In this document: positions 7,761 through 14,004 of the stretch, one piece after another
How positions within the stretch are numbered: the stretch's first letter is position 1
Layout of the letters: every line of letters begins with the position of its first letter
Assembly (NCBI GenBank): GCA_934747265.1
Contig: CAKVGI010000011.1
Location: 1 to 44,232, forward strand
Origin: an uncultured Rickettsiales bacterium
GTDB taxonomy: Bacteria; Pseudomonadota; Alphaproteobacteria; Rickettsiales; UBA1997
Reading direction: 5' to 3'
Length of the DNA: 44,232 nt
Notes under the pieces: model-generated
Told to the model about the DNA's origin: nothing
Database searches by the model: none
Seen by the model: the letters and a program-made list of their open reading frames with translations, nothing else
Program-made: the position numbers and the translations under genes

Positions 7761-8752
7761 CAGACTCTATCAACCTGAGATGGTTTTTAAATTCATTTGC
7801 ATTATAATATTTTACTATTATAATAAAGACTCCATCTAAGCCTTAGCTAATTGGAAATTTTATGTGCAAACGCACTACTTAGTACGATTTATGTTTTAGC
7901 ACTAAGAAGACACTAGCCATATCTTAATTATCTTTCTATTAAGTCATACTTTTAGAACTTAATACAGAGAATAATCAACTCTGGTAAGAACCGTTCTTCG
8001 GCTTTATTATTTTTTCTCTTTTAATCACTATTTTTTAAATAGCTGATAGGACTCTTACTGCCCTAGGTAGCTCGTAGCGAAGCGCTTACTTGTTTATTAT
8101 ACGCTTCTTTAATAAATTTTCTATAAAAGACTTTATTTTCTTTTATAATAAGGACACTACCTAACCCTAAATGACTCTCTATTACTATTCTCATTTGTCT
8201 CAATATGCTTTATTGCTTTTATTGAAAACGGGACGCCATTCAAATCCCAAGTGATTTTTCATTCATTTCATCTCATTTGCTACTACTAAGGAGTTTCACC
8301 ATTTCGTTCGCTTTACCGTAATTTTTTACATCACGATAGGACATCACTCAAACCCTAGTTAACTTTATATATCTTATTTAACTTTACCACTTTTACATGG
8401 AAGACAGAGCATTAACCAAACTCTAATTGATTACTTTTATAATTAACTTTTTACTTTAAATTATAGGACACCAATCAAATCCTAACAAGCTATCTATAAA
8501 ATTTATTTTCTTTCATTATTCAATTTTACATTTAATCAAAGTATATCCTATTTCATTTTCCTGTTTCATCATTTTTCAACTTTGATCAGGACGCTTGTCA
8601 TACCCTAATGAGCTTTTTCGCAATTGTTTATTATTCTAAAAATAACAACCACTACTCATTATTCCTAGATAATAACATTGACCACACATTTCTGCATTGT
8701 TTGATATTATCCGTCTTGTTATTTACAATTACATACAGCACTCATCAGACTG
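7761..8752 (-). repeat. Array of 12 degenerate 17-19 nt hairpin repeats with neighbour-specific complementarity
   Basis: RNA-sense stem arms by unit: A CAG/CUG, B AGGG/UCCU, C AGGA/UCCU, D AGAG/CUCU, E AGGG/UCCU, F GGGA/UCCC, G AGGG/UCCU, H AGGG/UCCU, I CAGAG/CUCUG, J AAGA/UCUU, K AAGG/UCUU, L CAGG/UCUG. Loop core and matching 5' flank of the next unit: A GAUGAG-CUCAUU, B GACAAG-CUUGUU, C GAUUGG-UCAAUU, D GGUUAA-UUAACU, E GAGUGA-UCACUU, F GAAUGG-UCAUUU, G AGGUAG-CUACCU, H GUAAGA-UCUUAC, I GAUUAU-AUAAUU, J GGCUAG-UUAGCU, K AGAUGG-CCAUCU, L GAUAGA-UCUAUU (flank of the terminator stem, two-base gap). All pair over six bases allowing G-U. Spacing between units is irregular, about 60-145 bases. 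Confidence 0.85.
8622..8730 (-). other. Extended hairpin arm inserted between array units A and B
   Basis: In RNA sense, AATTGT (8730-8725) pairs with ACAATT (8627-8622), and AATAACAA (8723-8716) pairs with TTGTTATT (8648-8641). Together they close a long arm of about 109 bases in the place where other units have short spacer hairpins. This keeps unit A's loop close to its partner flank before unit B despite the longer gap. Confidence 0.6.
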
Positions 8753-8893
8753 GAAAGTTTTTAGTTCATACAAATTAATATCATCACTAATACATCCATA
8801 TTATATAAAGCTTCTCAACTTTACACCAAGGCTATCTTACAACCTATACCTGACTATTTTATATCACTACAAAACACCATCAAGTACATTAAA

Positions 8894-8922
8894 ATTATAA
8901 ATAACAACTTTTTATTTGTCAA
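8894..8922 (-). promoter_or_regulatory. Perfect consensus sigma-70 promoter of the array RNA
   Basis: On the minus strand TTGACA (8922-8917), exactly 17 bp, TATAAT (8899-8894). Both hexamers match the consensus completely. The predicted start is near 8887. It lies 70-100 bases beyond the stop of the upstream ABC exporter gene, so the RNA is likely an independent, strongly expressed unit. Confidence 0.85.
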
Positions 8923-8994
8923 GAAAATTTTAAAACATAAAATTAAACATTTTATGATATTGACTTTTCTTGCTTTAATATATCAATCAAATAC

Positions 8995-10875
8995 CTATTC
9001 CAGTTCAAACATTCCGTTATATAATTGATAATATCTACCACCTTTGTTTAGTAATTCCGTATGATTACCTTTTTCTACTATATTACCATTTTCTATAACA
9101 GCTATTAGATTTGAATTTCTAACAGTTGATAATCTGTGAGCTATAATAAATACAGTTCGTCCTTTCATAAGCCTATCCATGCCCTGCTCTATTAATTTTT
9201 CAGTTCTGGTATCAACAGAAGAAGTTGCTTCATCTAATATTAATATCGGTGGATCAGCAACAATAGCTCTTGCAATTGTTATTAATTGTTTTTCTCCTTG
9301 TGATAAATTTTTACCATCAGCAGTTAAAATTGTATCATAACCTTGTGGTAAATGCCTTATAAATTCATCGGCATTAGCCAGTTTCGCTGCATTTATAATT
9401 TCATCGTCTGTTGCATTTAATTTACCATATCTAATATTTTCCTTTACAGTATCAGTGAATAAATGCGCATCTTGCAACACTATTGAAATCGTTTTTCTTA
9501 AATCGCTCTTTTTTATATTTTTTATATTTATACCATCAAAAGTAATTTCCCCACTCTTAATATCATAAAATCTATTTATTAAATTTGTAATTGTGGTCTT
9601 ACCAGCACCAGTTGAACCAACCAGCGCTATCTTTTCTCCCATATTTGCTTTCAAATTGATTGTGTTTAAAATTATTTTTTCATTATTGTAGGAAAAAACA
9701 ACATCTTTAAATTCAATTTCACCTTTTAATTCTATATAATTAGCCTTTCCATTTTTATCAAGACTCTTCCAAGCCCATATATTTGTTCTTTCATTTGTTT
9801 CTAATATATTACCATTATCATCAACCTTTATACGAACAAGACTAACATTTCCATTATCAACTTCTGGATTGTTATCCATAGCCTTAAATATTCTTTCAGC
9901 ACCAGCAAGCGCTGTTAATACGCTATTAAATTGTTGCGAAATATCAGCAATTGGATGAACAAACATCCTTGCATATTGCAAAAATGCAACAAGAACCCCT
10001 AAGGTAATTGTATTAAAAATTATAAGTAAACTACCAACAATTGACAAAATAGCATAATTCACATTTGATAAATTTACCATCATTGGCATCAACATATTTG
10101 CATAACTATTTGCTTGATAAGATGCCATAAATAGTTGTTTATTAATTTTGGAAAAATCTTTTATAGTTTTATCCTCATGACAAAAAACTTTAACAACATT
10201 TTGTCCCTCAACCATTTCTTCAACAAAACCATTAACTTTCCCAAGTTTATTTTGTTGTTTTATAAAATTTCTGCCACTTTTAGTGGTTATTTTTTTAGCA
10301 AAAAATATCATAAAAGTAATCACAAAACCAACTATCAATGTTAGTTCCCAGCTATAATAAATCATCATTGATAAAATACCAACAATGCTTATTATTGAAA
10401 AAATAAAACTTGGAAAACTTTCGCTTATCATCTCTCTAATAGCTTCAACGTCATTTGTATACAAACTCATTAACTCACCATGTTTATTTGTATCAAAATA
10501 TTTTATTGGCAATTTTTCCATTTTATTAAACAAATCAGACCTTATGTTATATAAAGTTCTAGCGGAAATAGAAACTAGTATTCTTGAATACACATAGGAA
10601 GATATAATTCCAGTCAAATAAACAAAAAATATAACAAACAATGTATCTATAAAACCACTAAATAATTCAGAGTTATAACCATGTGTCATTGGTTCAATAT
10701 ATTTATCTATTACAATTTTCAAAAATGCTGTACCTGCAATTTTTGTTGTAGATGCTAAAAATATAGCCATTACAACAAAAAATATACCAATTCTCAACCC
10801 TTTTGTATATTTAAAAAGTCTTCCCAGTGTTTTTATTGCGCTTTTTGGTTTTCTAACTTTTTCATTTTTCTTCAT
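8995..10875 (-). CDS. ABC exporter subunit with consensus ATPase site (MsbA/BmrD/TM288-like)
   Basis: A 626-residue fusion of a six-helix membrane domain (about residues 28-320) and an ATPase domain. It has Walker A GSTGAGKTT, signature LSQGEKQL, Walker B LILDEATSSVD with the catalytic Glu, and H-loop IIAHRLS. The linker before the nucleotide domain is about 40 residues longer than in MsbA, as is common in the larger half of heterodimeric exporters. Its partner is the gene immediately upstream (three-base gap), whose ATPase site is degenerate, so the two form one transporter. The substrate cannot be told from sequence; related pairs export drugs, lipids or peptides. The start ATG follows the partner's end closely, indicating translational coupling. 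Confidence 0.88.
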   Translation of the reverse strand: MKKNEKVRKPKSAIKTLGRLFKYTKGLRIGIFFVVMAIFLASTTKIAGTAFLKIVIDKYIEPMTHGYNSELFSGFIDTLFVIFFVYLTGIISSYVYSRILVSISARTLYNIRSDLFNKMEKLPIKYFDTNKHGELMSLYTNDVEAIREMISESFPSFIFSIISIVGILSMMIYYSWELTLIVGFVITFMIFFAKKITTKSGRNFIKQQNKLGKVNGFVEEMVEGQNVVKVFCHEDKTIKDFSKINKQLFMASYQANSYANMLMPMMVNLSNVNYAILSIVGSLLIIFNTITLGVLVAFLQYARMFVHPIADISQQFNSVLTALAGAERIFKAMDNNPEVDNGNVSLVRIKVDDNGNILETNERTNIWAWKSLDKNGKANYIELKGEIEFKDVVFSYNNEKIILNTINLKANMGEKIALVGSTGAGKTTITNLINRFYDIKSGEITFDGINIKNIKKSDLRKTISIVLQDAHLFTDTVKENIRYGKLNATDDEIINAAKLANADEFIRHLPQGYDTILTADGKNLSQGEKQLITIARAIVADPPILILDEATSSVDTRTEKLIEQGMDRLMKGRTVFIIAHRLSTVRNSNLIAVIENGNIVEKGNHTELLNKGGRYYQLYNGMFELE

Positions 10876-10878
10876 TTT

Positions 10879-12603
10879 TTACTCCATAAGACCGTTTTGT
10901 TGAGACAAATAAATTTCCCTATAAATTTCATTATTTTCCATTAGCTCTTTATGCGTACCAATCCCATTTATTTTTCCATTATCTAAAACCACAATTTTAT
11001 CAGCATCTTTAATAGATAAAATTCTTTGGGAAATTATAATTTTTGTTGTGTCTTTCATATCTTTCATTAAAACTTTTCTAATTTTTGCTTCGGTTGATGT
11101 ATCAACAGCACTTGTTGAATCATCAAAAATTAAAATTTTTGGTTTTTTTAATAAAGTTCTTGCAATACATAGTCTCTGTTTTTGACCACCAGAAACATTA
11201 ACACCACCCTGCCCTAAAACTGTATTATATCCTTTTACAAATCCCATAATAAAGTCATGAGCTTGAGCATCTTTACAAATTTTTATTATTTCATCATCGG
11301 TAGCTTTTTCATTTCCCCACTTTAAATTTTCTTTTATAGTTCCAGAAAATAAAACATTTTTTTGTAAAACTATTCCAATATTGTCTCTTAAAGTTTTAAG
11401 TTTATATTTTTTTATATTATTACCTCCAACATTTAATGTACCATTCAAAATATCGTATAATCTAGGCAATAATTGCACTAACGTAGTTTTACCAGAACCT
11501 GTACTTCCAATAATTCCAACAGTCTCACCTGAATCTATTTTTAAATTTATATTGCTTAATACTAGATTTTCTTTTTTGTTTGTATAACTAAAATCAACAT
11601 CTTTAAATTCAATAGAACCGTTTTCAAATACAGTATCTTGCTCGCTATCTTTAATTGTTGGAACTTCATTTAAAACTTCAAGTATTCTAGTTCTTGAAGC
11701 CCTTGAAATCATTAACATAATAAAAATAAATGATATCATCATTAAAGACATTAAAATTTGCATTACGTAAGTTAAGAAACTTGATAATTGTCCTATTTCC
11801 ATATTACCTTTTATAATAATATTTCCACCAAACCATAATATTGACAATATTGATGAATAAATTGCTATTTGCATAATTGGATTATTTAATATAATTATTT
11901 TTTCAGCAAAAATTCCAGCTTTTTTCACAATATTTACAATTTTATTAAATTTTTTCATTTCAAAATCTTCTCTAGTAAAAGCTTTAACAACTCTGATATT
12001 AGTTAAATTTTCTTGTAAAATTAAATTCATATCATCGTACTTTTTAAGTAGTATTTTAAATCTACCAGAAGCAATTTTAGTGATAATAAACAAAGAAATA
12101 GACAAAAATGGTATAGCAAATATAAAAATATATGATAATTCTTTACTTGTAAAAAGTGCCATAACAATAGCACCAATCAGCATAAAAGGAGCTCTAACTG
12201 CAACTCTTATAACCATCATTACAGCATTTTGAACATTCACAACATCTGTTGTAATTCTCGTAATAATTGAAGCTGTAGAAAAATTTTCAACATTAGCAAA
12301 AGAAAAGTTTTGAACTTTAGCAAAAAGTATTTCCCTTAAATTTTTAGCCAAACCAGCGCCGGCTTTTGCGGAAAATTTTCCAGCTTTTATACCAAAAAAC
12401 AATGCAAAAAAAGCCATTAAAATCATTAAGATTCCCATCTTAAAAACATACCAAATTCCAGCGTTGCCAATAACACCATTATCAACCATTTTTGCCATTA
12501 TGTAAGGTGTTAATATTTCCATTATAACTTCGCAAAATACACACAATGGACACAATATTGCATATTTTTTATATTCACCAAAATATTTTAAAAATTCTTT
12601 CAT
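10879..12603 (-). CDS. ABC exporter subunit with degenerate ATPase site (TM287-like)
   Basis: A 574-residue protein from the ATG at 12603; an in-frame TTG at 12615 is less likely. The six-helix membrane domain is followed by an ATPase domain with Walker A GSTGSGKTT and a normal signature VSGGQKQR. The residue after Walker B is Asp instead of Glu (ILIFDDSTSAVD) and the switch His is Gln (IISQRILS). This pairing of substitutions marks the non-catalytic site of heterodimeric exporters such as TM287/288, where one subunit holds the degenerate site and the partner (next gene, three bases downstream) holds the working one. The gene is first in its operon. About 220 bases upstream separate it from pheS and include a GGAGG (12688-12684) not positioned for this start. 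Confidence 0.88.
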   Translation of the reverse strand: MKEFLKYFGEYKKYAILCPLCVFCEVIMEILTPYIMAKMVDNGVIGNAGIWYVFKMGILMILMAFFALFFGIKAGKFSAKAGAGLAKNLREILFAKVQNFSFANVENFSTASIITRITTDVVNVQNAVMMVIRVAVRAPFMLIGAIVMALFTSKELSYIFIFAIPFLSISLFIITKIASGRFKILLKKYDDMNLILQENLTNIRVVKAFTREDFEMKKFNKIVNIVKKAGIFAEKIIILNNPIMQIAIYSSILSILWFGGNIIIKGNMEIGQLSSFLTYVMQILMSLMMISFIFIMLMISRASRTRILEVLNEVPTIKDSEQDTVFENGSIEFKDVDFSYTNKKENLVLSNINLKIDSGETVGIIGSTGSGKTTLVQLLPRLYDILNGTLNVGGNNIKKYKLKTLRDNIGIVLQKNVLFSGTIKENLKWGNEKATDDEIIKICKDAQAHDFIMGFVKGYNTVLGQGGVNVSGGQKQRLCIARTLLKKPKILIFDDSTSAVDTSTEAKIRKVLMKDMKDTTKIIISQRILSIKDADKIVVLDNGKINGIGTHKELMENNEIYREIYLSQQNGLME

Positions 12604-12833
12604 ATATACCAACAATGACCACTATTTCAATGGTAAAATTGCAAAATAAAAAAACAATAAAAAATTTATTTGTTTTATTTTAACCTCCTTTACCAACCAT
12701 ATCAATATTACTCGCCTTATACCCCCTCTTAACATGGTGAAATAGAGTAGTACGTTTACATTACGTCCTTTTATTTTATTCAAAAAGAATAGAAAAATTA
12801 ATGAAATTTGATTTATTTACTTAAATAAAGCAT

Positions 12834-13883
12834 TTACTCAAAAAATTTAAATGAATAATGTTTTAAAAATCTTAAATCTCCTTCATATAAATTTCTCATA
12901 TCTGCTATACCATATTTTAACATAGCAAGCCTTTCAATACCCATACCAAAAGCAAAACCTTGATAGTGCGATGGATCCAAATTCACATTTTTAATTACAT
13001 TAGGATGAACCATGCCGGCTCCTAAAATTTCACACCAATCATTACCCTCGCCAAACTTGATAATTTTACCATTTTCCTTTGTGCATTTAATATCAGCTTC
13101 TATACTTGGAGTTGTGAATGGAAAATAGCTTGGTCTGAATCTTAAAGGAACAGTATCTATTTCAAAAAATCTTTTACAAAAATCGGCAAGCGTTGCTTTT
13201 AAATTTGACATATTAATTCCAACATCAATGTATAATCCTTCTATTTGATGGAACATTGGTAAATGTGTTGCATCGTAATCCCTTCTGTAAACTTTTCCCA
13301 TACATATAAATTTAAATGGCGGTTTACCATTTTCCATACCTCTTATTTGCACACTTGATGTTTGGGTTCGTAATACATAATGTTTTCCGTCCGCATCGTT
13401 TGGCATATAAAATGTATCTTGCATCTGTCTTGCTGGATGATTTTGTGGAGTATTTAATGCCTCAAAATTATGCCAATCATCTTCAATTTCTGGTCCGTTT
13501 GCAATAGAAAATCCCATACTTTGAAAAATATCTTGCAATTCCTTTTTAACCTTTGTCATTGGGTGTATTAAACCTTCTTCAAACTCTCTTGGTGAAATTG
13601 TAATATCTAAATGTTCCTTTTTTAAATCTTGTTTAATTTTTTGTTCTTCAAATTCTTTTTCTAAACCTGAAATTTTATTTTCAGCTTCTTTTTTAAAATT
13701 ATTTACTTCAAAACCAAAAGTTTTTTTCTCTTCTAGAGGCAAATCTTTCAAATTTTGCATTAAAGAAGTAATGGAACCATTTTTGCTTAAAAATTCGTTT
13801 CTAAACTCTTTTAATGTTTTTAAATCTTTTATATTTAAAATATTATTATTAAATTTTTCTTTTAATTTTATTAAACTTTCCAT
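12834..13883 (-). CDS. pheS: Phenylalanyl-tRNA synthetase alpha subunit
   Basis: A 349-residue class II synthetase subunit of usual length. Residues 1-85 form the N-terminal coiled coil that contacts tRNA. Motif 2 is seen in GKVYRRDYDATHLPMFHQIEG. The phenylalanine pocket and motif 3 lie in FGEGNDWCEILGAGMVHPNV and GFAFGMGIERLAMLKYG. It charges tRNA-Phe as an (alpha-beta)2 enzyme. In many bacteria pheT follows directly, but here the next gene downstream is the ABC exporter, so pheT must be elsewhere. Divergent from the glycosyltransferase-like gene, with the shared upstream region at 13884-14004. Confidence 0.95.
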   Translation of the reverse strand: MESLIKLKEKFNNNILNIKDLKTLKEFRNEFLSKNGSITSLMQNLKDLPLEEKKTFGFEVNNFKKEAENKISGLEKEFEEQKIKQDLKKEHLDITISPREFEEGLIHPMTKVKKELQDIFQSMGFSIANGPEIEDDWHNFEALNTPQNHPARQMQDTFYMPNDADGKHYVLRTQTSSVQIRGMENGKPPFKFICMGKVYRRDYDATHLPMFHQIEGLYIDVGINMSNLKATLADFCKRFFEIDTVPLRFRPSYFPFTTPSIEADIKCTKENGKIIKFGEGNDWCEILGAGMVHPNVIKNVNLDPSHYQGFAFGMGIERLAMLKYGIADMRNLYEGDLRFLKHYSFKFFE

Positions 13884-14004
13884 ATATCATCCCACATTAG
13901 AGTTTTTTTAAAGATATCTATTTTTTTTAATTTGTCAAATATTTATTTGTTGATTTTGAATAAAAATGTTTTATTAATATCTTAACTTAATATTAAAAAA
14001 TGAA

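Larger units (their letters stand above)
7678..8887 (-). ncRNA. Novel-looking large non-coding RNA: serial hairpin/pseudoknot chain
   Basis: A transcript of about 1.2 kb is bounded by a perfect consensus promoter (8894-8922) and a strong intrinsic terminator (7678-7722). No minus-strand frame of note exists inside it. It contains at least 12 related hairpins, at these plus-strand positions: A 8736-8752, B 8588-8606, C 8465-8483, D 8406-8424, E 8338-8356, F 8230-8248, G 8151-8168, H 8048-8064, I 7965-7983, J 7907-7925, K 7826-7844, L 7761-7777. A probable earlier one, Z, is at 8809-8833. Each has a 3-5 bp stem whose pairs covary between units and a 9-11 base loop (typical UUUGAUUGGUG). The loop core of each unit is complementary to the six or seven bases directly 5' of the next unit. 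Most gaps hold a further local hairpin of unrelated sequence. The pattern conserves pairing while sequence varies, so it is an RNA structure rather than a decayed gene. I do not recognise the class. The function is unknown. Confidence 0.85.

Noticed and set aside
8650..8670. A second candidate partner (AAUGAG in the long arm) for the flank before unit B
   Set aside because: It also matches CUCAUU, but it lies inside the closed arm. The loop of unit A (GAUGAG) pairs in the same register as all other units, so that pairing is preferred.
7745..8760. CRISPR array or integron attC array as an explanation for the repeats
   Set aside because: Repeats are not near-identical and spacing is irregular (60-145 bases), and no cas or integrase gene is near. 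The loop-to-next-flank complementarity is not a feature of either.
7745..8760. Decayed protein-coding gene with repeats
   Set aside because: No frame stays open, spacing is not in multiples of three, and compensatory stem changes keep base pairing rather than codons.
8697..8900. 67-codon plus-strand open frame
   Set aside because: It lies antisense to the structured RNA and crosses the RNA promoter; the minus-strand signals explain this region better.
12622..12735. 37-codon minus-strand ORF with GGAGG inside it, upstream of the ABC exporter (possible leader peptide)
   Set aside because: The GGAGG is followed only by an ATA codon at a suitable distance, and the ORF has no recognisable leader or attenuator hairpin; support is too weak.
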